A stretch of DNA of 64,000 bases from Diaporthe sp. PMI_573 (Eukaryota > Ascomycota > Sordariomycetes > Diaporthales > Diaporthaceae), in the NCBI GenBank assembly GCA_021399435.1, contig JAJTUP010000001.1, positions 3,782,001-3,846,000 of the forward strand, read 5' to 3'. Positions 35,432 to 47,199 of this stretch are shown here, piece by piece. A program made the position numbers and the translations under genes. The notes beneath the pieces are model-generated. The model saw nothing but the letters and a program-made list of their open reading frames with translations, was not told the DNA's origin and ran no database searches. How positions within the stretch are numbered: the first letter of the stretch is position 1; every line of letters starts with the position of its first letter.

Positions 35432-36336
35432 TGTGTTTGGAGCGTGGGCGCAGATCTGTGGAGATAGACTCTGACGACAGGACGCGGCCCCTTCTGGGAG
35501 GAGATTCATTAGACAAGCCCTCTTATAAGCAGGTGCATAGGGCGTGCTAGGACCGGAGGAAGAATAATCCTAGGTGGTCCCTCGGACATGAAGCATGCCC
35601 CCTTGGCCCCTTAACCTGGTTGGACTGACCCTGGGGTGGAGGCTTGCATCGTTTGGTCGGGGAGCAGGCCTGCAAGGGGGTTTCATTCGCTGATCTAGGC
35701 GTCGCCCTCGAGTAGATGGGATGCCACTTGTAGCCGAAGGGTTCCTGATACTTTTCATGTGATCCTTCATGTTAGATGTAGACTTTTTGTAGGGGTCTTC
35801 AGAGAGGAACCCATTTCTTCAGGGATACGACAAGTCAAGTGATGGGAGCCGCCCGGAACAGCATCCCTCTGGGGCCAGACCGGGCGATTTGCATGTCCCC
35901 ACACGTGTTAGGAAGGTCAGATAGATCGATCAAAATGAGTCAATTGGACGAGCCCGGCAAAAGTGGTTATCGCTTCCACGAGAGTCTCCTGACAAGCTCG
36001 TGTTCTGTACCCGCACACTCTCGATATGACGGCGAGGTCTGCCAAACGGAAGAGATCCGAGGAGACTAACCAACCGGAATATGGTCTGCGAGTGAAATAG
36101 GAGACTTGAAGATGTGGTGCAGGCTACTGCACCCCTCCTGGGATGGGAAGAAGCTATGGCTAGCGGGTGGAACTTGCCAACAAGCATGTGCGTCTTTGAC
36201 ACGGTCCAAGGACAGGCAGCCAGCCTATAAGAACGGAGCCAACAAGGCTGCCGGGCTATCGTCCTCCAGCTGGCCATGCACCTTACACGTCGTCACAATT
36301 CACCACTGCCAAGTATCGCCTCGTAACACGCCAAAA
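35432..36336. other. Intergenic region upstream of MARVEL copy 1 and of the ET79-like gene
   Basis: A 905-bp region shared as a divergent promoter by the two genes. The short frames in it show no features. Confidence 0.4.
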
Positions 36337-36891
36337 ATGATTCTCGGTGAGTTGCGCGCCACGACTCCGCACCTTTCTTTCACTGTCAACTAATGCTGCC
36401 GGTCAGAAGACGTCACGTTGCCAAGCTTGGCTTCGCGCGAAACTACGGTGGTCCTGTTGAATCGTACTGGGGACGAGCTTGCCCTTGAGACCGAGACGAT
36501 ACGTCTTTCTCAGGGAAAATGGGAACGGGTCGAATCGATGCCCCCCAAGGTTGTCATCCCAGGGAGTAGTGCCATGTGGCATTGCAAGTCGACAGGCATT
36601 GGCCACGGTATCGACGGCTCCGTGACGTACAGTGTTACCGCTGGAGTCCCTCACGACAAGGTCCGGGTCTGCTGGAAGAATCGATACTTTGGGCCCAACC
36701 AATACAACTCAGCCTCTACGAGGGACAAACATGTGATTGAGGTGCAGGGTGGGATGGGGTCCAACGCCGTCGTTGTCTTTGTTCTAAGTAGGTCTGCTTC
36801 TAGCTTTGCTTGCACAGTCGTCCTGACGCAGGTCAACAGAGTCGACGGATTCAGATCACGCGGTTCCAGGGGATTGCTAAACCATCAGTAA
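36337..36891 (+). CDS. Aegerolysin/crystal-protein ET79-like small protein
   Basis: A ten-base first exon (36337-36346) joins through a 60-bp intron (donor GTGAGT, branch CTAAT, acceptor GTCAG) to 36407-36891, giving 164 residues. The core shows the features of the small beta-sandwich ET79/aegerolysin-like proteins: an N-terminal strand with an Asn-Arg-Thr-Gly turn, a Gly-Lys-Trp motif, Pro-Pro then a Pro-Gly-Ser-Ser-Ala turn, a Gly-rich GIDGSVTYSV block, and Trp-Lys-Asn-Arg-Tyr-Phe-Gly-Pro-Asn. There is no signal peptide, as is usual for the family. Members bind membrane lipids, and some act as pore-forming partners or insecticidal proteins. The 3' end is uncertain: a possible 44-bp intron at 36788-36831 would move the stop to 36914. 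It lies between two paralogous MARVEL genes. Confidence 0.6.
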
Positions 36892-37656
36892 TGGTTTCCA
36901 TCGTAGTAAGGTAGTACCTAAGTATGAAAGTACCTTCTTCGACTTAGTGATTTTCTTTGAGAGTCTGGATGGTACTTTAGTATTGAATCCATGAGAATCT
37001 ACGAGCATGCCACTTCAAGTCCATGCGTTCGAGACCAAAATCACGGGCCATTTTTGAACGAGCTTTAGTAAGCGCCGTCTCTGTGGGTGGGAAAACTTAG
37101 GGTAGCTTCTTATCTTGATTCGTCGAACCGGCGCTGGTAGTGCTGACTATCAGTCTACTGAACCTTTTTGCCACCATGGTGTTCAAGCATGGTACCAACA
37201 GACGTCGCATGTGAAGAAGGCTTGCTGCTGCCATTCCCATTTAAGTAAGACACATTGGTAAGGTGGCACATTTCCTCATTCCTCGGTCGTGACACCCACA
37301 GCCATGAGCCTACCGTAGTACCAGGATGGAGGTGTACTTTTGTTGCAATTAGAACCCAGCTACCTTCTGATCGTAGGCGTGATAGCAAAACGACACAATG
37401 TGATTTGGCCGGTTTTTACGAGGCCTAAGAGACCTTGGCCCGCCACAACCTGGGTCCGACCTTCATCAAGCCGGGGGCCGCCTCCACTCACGGACCTGTT
37501 CTTCAACCTTTTTTTGGTTTCCATCTCTCGTCGATCTCTCCTTTCTCCTCCTCACTCCAAGATTCGCCCAAGGCCTCACAGCAGCAAAGCTCTAACACTG
37601 AAGCAACGCCTACAGCCAACAACCTAACACAGCCGCACCTTTACGGTCTCATCACC
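36892..37656. other. Intergenic region, promoter and leader of MARVEL copy 2
   Basis: A CT-rich leader of about 150 bases precedes the ATG at 37657. No separate gene is seen. Confidence 0.4.
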
Positions 37657-38412
37657 ATGGGTTCTGCTTCCAAAGTCGTGAGCGTGTTCCTCCGCTTGGG
37701 AGAGCTTGTATGTTCCGTTATCGTTTTGGGAATCGTCGGATATTTCCTCAGTGCTACCAGCGACGCAAACATCTACTCCGACTCACGGCTTGTCTATACC
37801 ACGGTCGTTGCATCCCTCGGCACCTTTTTTTCCCTAATCCTCCTTCCGCCTTTTACCTACTCTTTTCTCGCATTTCCGATCGACTTTATCATGGCTATCC
37901 TGTGGTTTGTCTCCTTCTGTCTCTTGGAAGCAGTAAGTGAACAACCCCGCCTGACTAGAACAGACGAGATATCAAAGCAAGGACGCAAATTAACCACGAA
38001 TTAGCTCACCGGAATAAACACTTGCTACTCAAACTGGTACTGGAGCTACTGGGGCTACTACTGGGGTGGGTACTGGAGGACACCGGTTGTCGTTAGCAGT
38101 CCCTACGATATCGCATTCACCGGATGCTCGTCTTGGAGGGCAGTCCTCGCCTGGTCCTTCATTGCGTTCTTTCTATTTGGTGGTAGTGCAATATTGGTAG
38201 GTCTTGACCATAACTGAGAGCGAGGAACGTATGAGACTAACTCGGACTACAAGGGGGTCTATGTGGTCGCGAAGTACCGAGAAGAGAAACGAAACCAACG
38301 GAATCCCCCAATGAAGATGGTGAGTGGCAGTGGCGGGCCACCGACGGACCCGCAAAGTAATGGGCTGCGAGAGGAGGGCCACGGCGTTAGCAACGGCGGA
38401 CACGTCGTCTAG
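37657..38412 (+). CDS. MARVEL-like four-helix membrane protein, copy 2, aromatic-rich loop
   Basis: Three exons, 37657-37932, 38005-38196 and 38254-38412, give 208 residues. Introns are phase 0 with donors GTAAGT and GTAGGT. Exon 1 again encodes 92 residues and three helices (LVCSVIVLGIVGYFL, VYTTVVASLGTFFSLILLP, IDFIMAILWFVSFCLLEA). Exon 2 carries a loop crowded with Trp and Tyr (NWYWSYWGYYWGGYW) between two Cys, then helix four. Exon 3 is a longer hydrophilic tail (KYREEKRNQRNPPMK and Gly/Ser-rich). It is a plasma-membrane MARVEL protein by topology. It differs from copy 1 mainly in the aromatic loop and the longer tail. Confidence 0.85.
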
Positions 38413-38667
38413 GTGGCCCATGGAGCTGGGCATCAAGTCCTATGCGTAAGGTACTGTTAAAGGACAAGGCTGTGGTGGATCGGCTTTTCTTCAGATTATT
38501 TTACCCCTACTCACAAACATGTCACACTTAGTATCTGTACTTTGCCAGTGGTTGTATGCCTGGGACTTTGGTAGGGGAGTCAGGACCTAACCAAGGCTGA
38601 TTCCGTGGTTCGCGTTACTAAAAGAACTTGTTTCAAGGGGCCCGCTAGAAATTTCGCCTGAGTGAAT

Positions 38668-40767
38668 TTACTTCCGATTGTCGGCTTCTTCTTCCCCTTC
38701 CTCCCTTGCAATATCATGCAGCTCCATTTTCAGCATTTGTAACAACTCCCCGAGGATCCACTGGGCCTCTTCCCGCGGACCGACCAGTGGGCTTTCAACA
38801 TCAAACTCCGGAAAATACCAACGGCCAGGTTGGTTGTGTTGAGTGATCGGCCTCGTCGCTCCTGTAGGTGGGGAATTTCCACTCATATCCGCCCGCGATG
38901 CTGGGTTTCTATCACCTTCGCGTTTGGATGGCCCACCTGTGTGCATATTCTCGGCAGTTTGATATCCTTTGAGAAGTCTCATATACCAAACCAAGCGATC
39001 TACGGAGTAGCTTCCAAACTCTTGCTTGCCAAGGTCATGCTTGCGGAGGTCGTCAAATATAACCATGATCTCGTCTAGGACCATAATATGAAATTTTCGG
39101 CGGGAAGAAGGAACCTCCAGTGGTTGGTGTCGATCTGTTGCTTCACTTGTCCCAATGGTCAAATCCCGTCGAGTATGTTTTCTGAAGGCACCCAAACTCA
39201 GTCTTGCGAGCGTCTTCTTGCACAGCTTCCGGAATCCGGAATCCCCTGGTAATATTGAGATATTGCCGATAAAGGTGATTATGCCTCGAAGCGTCTTTAG
39301 AAGAGTCTCTTCGGCATTTGCAACCAGAATGGTGACTGTCGGCACCGCGAGGAGGCTCCAGAGAACGAAGAAGGACTTTCCGGAACTCGTCGAGGGTGTA
39401 ATATCACCGTAGCCAATAGTTGTGAGGGCAACAAAAGCCATGTAAAGGCCGTCGAAGTAGGTCCAGTCCTGATAGGGACTTTCACAGACCACAAAGATGG
39501 CCGCCGCTCCAAACAAGAGCAGAAGCCAGGCTAATAGCGAAACAGCAAACGTCCTCCACTGCCGATAGCGCACAGCCTTGTGGCGGATCTCTCTCATTTC
39601 TTTGAATAGCGCTTGGAGCTGGTGAGCCTCGTTTTCCAGGAACGCGCCTATTTCGATTGGAATTGCTGTTATTTTTGGTAATCTAGCAACGTGGGGACAA
39701 TCGGAATTAGGTAGTGCTCACCATCGCCGCCTCTTTTCCCAAGGTAAACCTCGCGCATTTTGCCCAGCCGTCTCAAATGCAAAATTGAACTGCCTTTCTC
39801 CAACACAAGCTTCCGGATCGAGGATATCATGAGCCCTAAGCATATAATCCCGGCAAGGGCGTATGGGAAAAGTAATGCACGACCTAGAGTTGTGTCCGGT
39901 ACGATATCGCCAAAGCCTATGGTCAATAGCGTGACGTCGGCCCAATACACGCTATCAAGGTACAGCCATCCTTCGATCTGGGAAAATATAAACGCGCCGA
40001 AGAACAGTATTACTAGAAACGCGATGGAATGAAGCAGTAGTGATCGGAGGGTGGTACTGAGTTCGATATCGTGTTTGAAATGCCCCCGACAGGCGCCGAG
40101 GAAGTTGATCAGCATAAGGGAGGCAACAACAAAATACAGCACGGCCGCGTATATACAGTAGTAGTACGACTGGGACCACTGGTACGAGGACATGGATGTT
40201 GCTGCACGTTTAGATACCACCACGACAATGGCGACGAGACACCCTGACGAGACGAACCTGCTTATCGTAAGGCCTGGGTAAAAATCAGCCAGGGGTGTTG
40301 CTGCTTACCATCCCACTATGGTTATTAGCTGGGCGATGGAGTACTTGACCCTCCGCACCATGCCTCGCAGAAGAATGATGTTCGATACCACAGCAATACC
40401 GATTTGGACGGCATTGATGGTGTGCAGCCTGGAATAACGTTAGAAGTGCTCAAACGTTCACTTTCGACTTACGGTTGACATACTGACCGTCCTCGACGAA
40501 TTCGGAAATATCCGGCGCTTCGACAAGGATCCACGGCCGGACCAGGGCGAATATGCTGAACGCCGCTGCCAAAGGCCCCAACGTGCCAGCAACAGCGGGT
40601 AACATGAACGAGGCATACCACCACAGGCTTCAGCAAAGGATCAGACAGACAACATTTGAAATGTAGAATGCTCATGGATTCAGGAGAGCTCACCCCGCGG
40701 TCCTCCGGCTTATTTTCCTGCGGCCACCACCATCAACCAGATTTTCCGCTGCCTGGACAGGTTCCAT
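38668..40767 (-). CDS. TOK-type two-pore-domain outward-rectifier K+ channel
   Basis: Five exons, 40767-40694, 40627-40484, 40428-40309, 40257-39722 and 39665-38668, give 623 residues. All junctions have GT-AG ends and consistent phase. The protein has four N-terminal helices followed by two pore units, with selectivity filters TIGFGD (residues 225-230) and TIGYGD (374-379), each between a pair of helices, the 8-TM/2-pore plan unique to fungal TOK1 channels. The C-terminal tail of about 220 residues is charged and cytosolic. It should pass K+ outward and set plasma-membrane potential. The start at 40767 has an excellent context (gtggccATGG). No single frame covers the N-terminal third, so it could be missed. 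Confidence 0.92.
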
Positions 40768-41437
40768 GGCCACTATCGCCCTACTCACAGTTATAGCAAA
40801 ACCTACGATTTTGAAGATTCTGGCAGAATCGCGTTCGAGGAAATGAGAAAGACGAGAGGTTGTTAGTGGCAAGCTTCTTAAGGGATAGATTTGTAAAGCG
40901 GTGCGGCGAAATTATATATTGCGGAAAGGCTTAGCTCTGCCGGCCCATGAGCCCAAGACGTGCTTAGCTAGATCTGCAGTAGGGCCTGTTCGAACGTCGA
41001 ACGCCGCGGCAGCTAAAATCAGAGTCGTGCAGCAAGGTTGGTAGGACCGAGAGACACGAGTGGACGTGGGGTACAGTGCGGTAACGTAGCCCCACCCGAT
41101 TCCGATACACCCCTGATTCCGATATACCTTACGCACCCACAAACACCACCCTTCTAAACCTCGTCACTCACCCACCACGATGCACGATCCCTTATCTGTT
41201 AGTGTTTCTAATTTGTCTAAATTATAGCTATCTTCTAATATCTCCCTAGCTTCGATTTTTGCTCACCTAATTATCTTGATATTAGCAAAGACCTTATTCA
41301 GGTCTATTTAGACTCTCTTCCTCTTAACCTTCCTTATAGCCTCAATTATTACTTCTAGTTCTTTATTTCTTCTTAAAGATAGAATTAATTAGGTGTTCTT
41401 TACATCCCAGCTTTTACAGATCTTCCTTAATAGTAGC
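40768..41437. other. Channel promoter grading into AT-rich sequence
   Basis: The first 400 bases are the upstream flank of the TOK gene. From about 41190 the sequence turns strongly AT-rich with many TA steps, which looks like RIP-damaged repeat DNA. No gene is seen. Confidence 0.4.
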
Positions 41438-42238
41438 TGTTAAACGGAAACGCTTGTGTGGGCGCTGCACGCAGAGAGTTACCCTAGACTTGGCACTAGA
41501 TTTTCACTAAGTGCCCATGGGGCGTGCACGCCGGCAGATGAGTTTGGTGGCCGTGAGCCGATTTTTTGGGCTGTTTTAAGACCCTAACTTCGTACCTCTG
41601 CATTACCCTTATTTCTTACCCAAAAAGTATATAACCTAGTTTATTAGATAGCCTGATTTCTGAAGTTTATCTGTATTTAGTTTGGTTACTGTCAGAGTTA
41701 GGGTTTCTGAAGGTTAGTGGATCGAATGGGAGTCAGGTAGCAGTAGGGTGCCTGGAGGCTTCTGTGGAATCTTGAGAATGGTTTGGACAACTTTGCATTG
41801 AATTTGAGTGGGCTTCTGTCAGCCCTCCTCACAGTCCCTCCGACATGACCTCAACCCTGGGCACGCTGCGGTTGGCTCTGGTGCAGGAATGGAGGGGCCG
41901 GAAAATTCGGCCCTCAGACCCACCATCTTTGGCTTCAAACAGCCAGCCAACCCTAACCCTGACAGTAACCAAACTAAATACAGATAAACTTCAGAAATCA
42001 GGCTATCTAACAAACTAGGTTACATGCTTTTTGGGTAAGAAATAAGGAGAATGCAGAGGTTCGAAGTTAGGGTCTTAAAACAGCCCAAAAAATCGGCTCA
42101 CGGCCACCAAACTCATCTGCCAGCGCGCACGCCACATAGGCACTTAGCCGAAAAAGTGCCAAGTCTAGGGTAACTCCCTACGTGAAGTCTAGGGTAACTC
42201 CCTACGTGCAGCGCCTACACGAGCGTTTCCGTTTAACA
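41438..42238. repeat. 801-bp element with ~268-bp terminal inverted repeats
   Basis: The left arm 41438-41705 begins TGTTAAACGGAAACGCT; the right arm 41949-42238 is its reverse complement with scattered mismatches and one extra 24-bp unit. The arms share long matches such as AGATGAGTTTGGTGGCCGTG and GATTTCTGAAGTTTATCTG. The 243-bp interior codes for nothing visible. This is a fold-back or MITE-like DNA element. No target-site duplication was recognisable at its borders, and the right end is duplicated downstream, so it has been rearranged after insertion. Confidence 0.8.
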
Positions 42239-42324
42239 AAAAGTCTAGGGTAACTCCTTCCGTGAAGTCTAGGGTAACTCCCTACGTGCAGCGCCCACAC
42301 CTAAATGAGCGTTTCCGTTTAACA
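42161..42324 (+). repeat. 24-bp tandem repeats and duplicated element end
   Basis: A 24-bp unit beginning aagtctagggtaactccc occurs at 42161-42184, 42185-42208, 42241-42264 (two changes) and 42265-42288. Pairs one-two and three-four are each followed by gcagcgcc and then by gagcgtttccgtttaac, so the whole terminal 80 bases of the fold-back element is duplicated. Confidence 0.9.
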
Positions 42325-42528
42325 GGGTTGGCTGGTTATTTAAAGCCAAAGATAGTGGGTCTGAGGGCCGAATTTTCCGGCCTCCCTATCTGCACACCAG
42401 AGCCAACCCACGCGTGCCCGCGGGTGAGATGATGTCGGAGGGACTGTGAGGAGGGCTGACAGAAGCCCACTCGAATTCAATACAAAGTTGTCCGAACCAC
42501 TCTCAAGCGTCCCAACAAGGCCTCCAGG
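42325..42528 (-). repeat. Second copy of the fold-back element interior, left part
   Basis: This matches the reverse complement of 41730-41948, with shared stretches gggtctgagggccgaatttt and cagccctcctcacagtccc (other strand). It is cut at 42528 by the chromovirus and resumes at 48857. It directly abuts the duplicated element end in an orientation not expected for an intact copy. Confidence 0.85.
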
Positions 42529-43011
42529 TGTTAAAAACACCTAGATTAAGGGCAGAGGGCTAAGGGTAGAGGGACATAGTAAGGCTGTAGTCAAGATATT
42601 CTTCAACACCTCACAGAGAACAAATTCAAGGAAGGAGGAGGCAAGCTAGGTGTAGGAGGGAAAAAGTTGATCTGACTGAAGAACTAACTATCTATCTGAG
42701 AGGAAAAGGCTAGGTATATATATATAGACGGTTCGGACCTTTGGAGAGGTATATTCCTCCGACGGAGAGAATAATGACTCGAGAAAAACAGGGGCTAGAA
42801 AGAGAAATGGGAAAGGGCGGAAGGAATAACTCCGATAAGAAGATTCTGCCAAGCTAGGCTAGCTGGTTTCTCTACTTATATCTAGAGGCTTGTATAGATA
42901 GCCTATTCTTTCTGAAGGAGGCGGATAGGGGCTGAGGGAGGCTGGAAGGGCTTTGAAGGGGCTGAAGGAGGCTGAAGGGGTCTGGGGGTCTGAAGGAGGC
43001 TGTTTATAACA
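42529..43011 (-). repeat. 3' LTR of the chromovirus
   Basis: 483 bp, TG...CA ends. It keeps the unmutated ttgatctgactga block at 42667-42679. Compared with the other LTR it carries T where that has C at four sites, three of them in a CpA context. Confidence 0.95.
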
Positions 43012-43086
43012 GTAGGCCCTCCTTTCTAAAGCGAGTTCCACGAGCTGATTTAAAACAAAAACAAGGACAAATAAACAAATAAATAT

Positions 43087-44240
43087 CTAGGGCTGGTGAG
43101 GGTACCGGGCCAGGTACTTTGAATAGGCCTCGGTCTTAGAGATATTTTCCAAAGGTTTCCAGGTAGGTGTATCATAGCCTACCCAGCTGACTAAGAACTG
43201 GCGTTTCTTTCCTCTACTCCTAGAATTAAGAATTTCCTTTACCCAGAATTCCTCTTCCCCTTCAACCTCGATAGGGGGGGGTGGAGGAATAACTTAGTTA
43301 GGGAGAGGATCTTCGGCTAGGGGTTCAAGTAGAGAAACGTGAAAAACTGGGTATATTTTCATACTAGGGGGAAGCTTGAGTTTATAGGCATAGGGAGAGA
43401 TTTTCTGAGATATCTCGAAGGGCCCTAAGCGTTTAAAATCGAGCTTCTGAGAAGGCCTAGTAGTGCGAATATGGCGGCGAAGCAGCCATACCCGAGAGCC
43501 CAGAACAAAATTCGGGGCGGATCGTCGATTTTTATTTGCCTGCTCAGAATAGGCTTCCTGAGCCAGGCGGATTTCCAAACGGATGAAATTTTCAAGGTCT
43601 GAGAACAAAGAAGTAAATTCTTTTACTTCTTCCAGGGTCAAATCTAGGGCTAGGAGTAGGGAGTCGAAACAAGGGTGAAAGCCATAGTTGGCGAAAAAAG
43701 GCAAAATCTTGGTTGTCGAGAAAACAGAATTATTATAAACAAATTCAGCCATAGAGAGCCAGTCTGCCCAGTCGTCTTGTTGATAGGATATATACCCTCG
43801 AAGGTATTGTTCCAATAGGGCATTAATAGCTTCTATCTGGCCGTCAGACTGTAGGTGGTTTACAGTAGAAAAATTCTGTTTAATTCCGAGTAACCCGCAT
43901 AGGGCCTTAGAAAATTCGGAAATAAAAATAGAACCTCGATCAGAGACAAATTCAGAAGGAAGACCGTGAAGACAAAAGATATTATCTCTAAATAGTAGGG
44001 CCCAGCCCTTAGAATCCAGAGTGGTGTTACAGGGCACAAAATGGCTCATTTTCGAGAGTCGGTCAACAAAAACGATAATAGCGTCGAAAGAATTTAAAAG
44101 GGATAGGCCAGTAATTAGATCCATAGAAATAGAAGTCCAGCGTTTCTGGGGGATCTCCAGGGGTTTCAGAAAGCCAAAAGGGGGTAGTCGGGAGGGCTTA
44201 ATTCTAGAACAAATGGAGCAATTTCAAATGTACTGCTAAA
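43087..44240 (-). pseudogene. Chromovirus integrase and chromodomain, broken
   Basis: The longest frame, 44124-43294, is the integrase core and C-terminal domain. The catalytic acids are still visible: the Asp of MDLITGL, the Asp of FVSDRGS, and the Glu of SDGQIEA. Upstream remnants of the Cys part of the HHCC finger lie near 44210 (CSxC-like). After a TAA at 43294-43296 the same frame continues to 43087 as a chromodomain (FWVKEIL, RQFLVSWVGYDTPTWKPLENI), which in active elements guides insertion to methylated-histone chromatin. One nonsense codon therefore separates the two. Confidence 0.9.
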
Positions 44241-44661
44241 TAGTCTTTCGAATAGAAGGCCACCAGAAATCTCGAGTAATTAATTCAAAGGTAGAGGCAA
44301 TGCCAGGATGGCCAGCAGCTAGGTGGGAGTATCGAAAAGAAATAACCTGTCTCCTTAGGTCGCCCTCTGGTATATAAACCAGATTTCGAATAAGAAGGAG
44401 GCCGTTTTGAATAGAACAAGTAGCTAAATCTATAGCTGGGTGTCGAGGGGCTAAGTTCAGAGGGTTTTTAAGTAGTGATTAAATTTCCTTAAAAAAGGGG
44501 TCTAAAGGAAGAGCTGAGCAAATAATCGAAAGGTTAAAGGCAGATTCGAATTCCGAGAGAGTAGGGGCAGCTAAGGCAGCTATAGCTCTTGGATATACTA
44601 TCTTTTTAGATGGTACAATAGTTTTTTCAGAGGCTATAGCCGCTATGCCTCCCTTTTGGTC

Positions 44662-45909
44662 TTAGGGTCTTCGAGTAAGGGCATCGGCTCGAGTATTTAA
44701 CTCCCCTGGGCGAAAAGAAATAACAAAATTCATGCCAGAGAGCTCATTAGCCCACCGGGCCTGTCGTCTATTCAAGACTTTTTTCGAAGTAAAGGCAGAC
44801 AGATTTAAATGGTCTGTAAGAACCGTAAGGGGTTTGGCAAGAGACTCAGTATATAAACAGTATTCAGATAGGGCGTCTACAATAGCCAGCATCTCTTTAT
44901 CCCCTATCCCATAGTTCTCTTCGGCTTGGGTAAGCTTTCGGGATCTGTAGGCAATAGGGTATAAGAGGTGCTTTCCATTATAGGGCACCTTTTGGGAAAA
45001 GATAGCCGAAATAACGTTATCTGAGGAGTCGGTTTCGAGAATAGAGTCAAGGGTAGGATCAAAATGGCAAAGAATAGGTTCTGAAGTAAATAGCTCCTTC
45101 AGGGCTTCAAAGGCTTTTTGCTGGGGGGGGTCCCAAAAGAAGGGCTGGGATTTTCAAAGTAATAAAAACAAAGGTCGGCAGACAAGCGAATATCTTCAAA
45201 TAAATCTTCGGTAGAAATTGGCAAATCCAAGGAATAACTGAAGTTCTTTAACTGAAGAAGGGGCCTTCCAGTCTCAAATAGTAGCCACCTTAGTCGAATC
45301 CATAGAAATCCCTTCCGGAGAGATAACAAAACCAAGGAAGGTGGTCGAAGTAGTGAAAAATTCACACTTTTCGCCTTTAATAAACAAGCCGGCCTTGGCT
45401 AATTTCTCAAGGACGGCTCAAAGGTGCTGGGAGTGTTCCTTTTCTAAATTCGAGAAAATAAGGATATCGTCTATATAGACAACCACAAAGATGTCGAGAA
45501 ATTCTCTCAAAACGTAATTAATGAAAGACTAAAAGACGGCTAGGGCATTAGTTAGCCCGAAGGGCATTACTGTATATTCAAAAAGGCCGTATCTAGTACG
45601 GAAGGCTGTAAGGGGTTCGTCGCCCTAGCGAATTCAAATCTGGTTGAAACCCCAGCAAAGATCTAGGCGAGAAAAGATTTTAGCTCCAGAGAGCCGTCGA
45701 AGAGAGTCGTCTATTAAGGGCAAAGGGGTCTTATTACGCCTAGTTATAGCGTTTAGGGCCCTATAGTCGACACAAAAGCGAAGTCTACCTCCTGGCTTTC
45801 GAACAAAGAGGACAGGTGAGGCGGCAGATAACGAAGATGGCTTAATATAGCCCTTTTTCAGGTTGTCGTCTAAATAGACTCGGAGAGCCTGGAGCTCGAG
45901 ATCTGACAT
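44662..45909 (-). pseudogene. Chromovirus reverse transcriptase and RNase H, broken
   Basis: Frame 45909-45634 has the RT palm start ([26 protein letters not shown]). The catalytic YIDD box lies at 45477-45466. Frame 45365-45099 is the connection region and 44988-44662 is RNase H (YRSRKLTQAEENYGIGDKEM, LTDHLNL). Several stops interrupt the reading, for example right after the FNQI block. Confidence 0.9.
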
Positions 45910-46008
45910 AGGGTATAGAGGGCCGAAGGGAGCTGATTTTCCTTCTTCAAGTTCTATAGGGCAGTCGAGTATGCCCCTATAGGGAGGGAGCCTTTCGGCG
46001 TCCCTTTT

Positions 46009-46749
46009 TCAAAAAAGAGGGAGAAGGTCGTGAAATTGGTCAGGTATCTTTAACCAAAGAAATTCCTCTTCTTCTTCAGGGGATTTTTCGTTTCCTTTAG
46101 AAGCTAGGTGGTCCTTAATCTCTTGAATAGAGACCCTATAGATCTGGGCCTTATCCCGTTTGGCGAATCGAAAAAGGGCTGCACTAGAAATTCTCGCTAC
46201 TACAGGGTTATTGGCCGAGAAGGGCAAAGTCAAGGCTAGAGGCAAAGGCTGAATAGTCGAAGCTAAAGGCAAAGAACGAGTAGGCAAACAAGAAAGCTGG
46301 CAAATATCCAAGGTAAAAGAGATCGAGCCGGTCTTCCAGTCTATAATAAGGTTATGGTAGGAAAGCCAAGAACGCCCTAGAATGGCTGGGTAACCAGAGG
46401 TTTTCGTAACTTGAAAAACAGAAGTTTCAAGGTGCTGGTCGATCTGGAGGCAAATATCGACTTCATAGAGAATATCTCCAGCAGAAGACTCCCTTCCATC
46501 CACTACTAATAGAGCTTCAGGGCGAGTTTTCTTCCAAAGGGGGTACCCTTGGGCAAGGGCAAAGTCAAAGTCGATAAAACAAGAAGTAGCTCCTGAATCA
46601 ATCATTATCAATCCAGGAGTGCCGGAGAGAGTAGCTGGGAGGACGAGAGGGGCCTTATTTCCAAGGTCCAAAGAGTGAATATAGTGGGTCGAAATCGGGG
46701 TCGGGATAGGTCGAAAAACGGGCGAAGTAGGGGTCAAAGTAGGGGGCAA
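46009..46749 (-). pseudogene. Chromovirus retropepsin-like protease segment
   Basis: A 246-codon frame with the aspartic protease motif IMIDSGATSCFIDFDFA and a later YPAILGRSWLSYHNLIIDW, the flap-distal ILGxxWL signature of Ty3/gypsy proteases. It is open throughout but upstream gag and downstream RT frames are interrupted. Confidence 0.88.
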
Positions 46750-47199
46750 AGTCTGAGTCTAAATGGGGGTCGAAGGGCTAGGGGGCCCTAGCGGGCTGAA
46801 GGGCCGAAAGCTAGGGGGCCCTAGCGGGCTGGTGGCAGGGGTGTCCAGGGGGTTTAGTGGGCCAGCTGCAGGGGGTTCCAGGGGCCCTTCAGGGGGTCCT
46901 GTCCCCATACATTGGGTCAAAAGCGGTCCATCAGATTCCTCCACCAATTCATCGGGGTTAGGGTCGTCCTCGGGGTTAAAAATACTAGATTTTTCGGAGT
47001 ATTTTTTGGTATCGTCATCAATTGAATCTTTAACCGAGGGCGGCTTGTAGGAAGGCGAGAAGTCTGAGGCAAAATGTAGAGCAGGCTGTGAGATGGGCGG
47101 TGACTGTAGCGAAGTCGGTTTAAATTCTAAGGGCGAATAAAAATTCCGACAGCTAATAGGAGCGGGTAAATTAGGCTGTGGGCTAACTACCCGCTCTCT

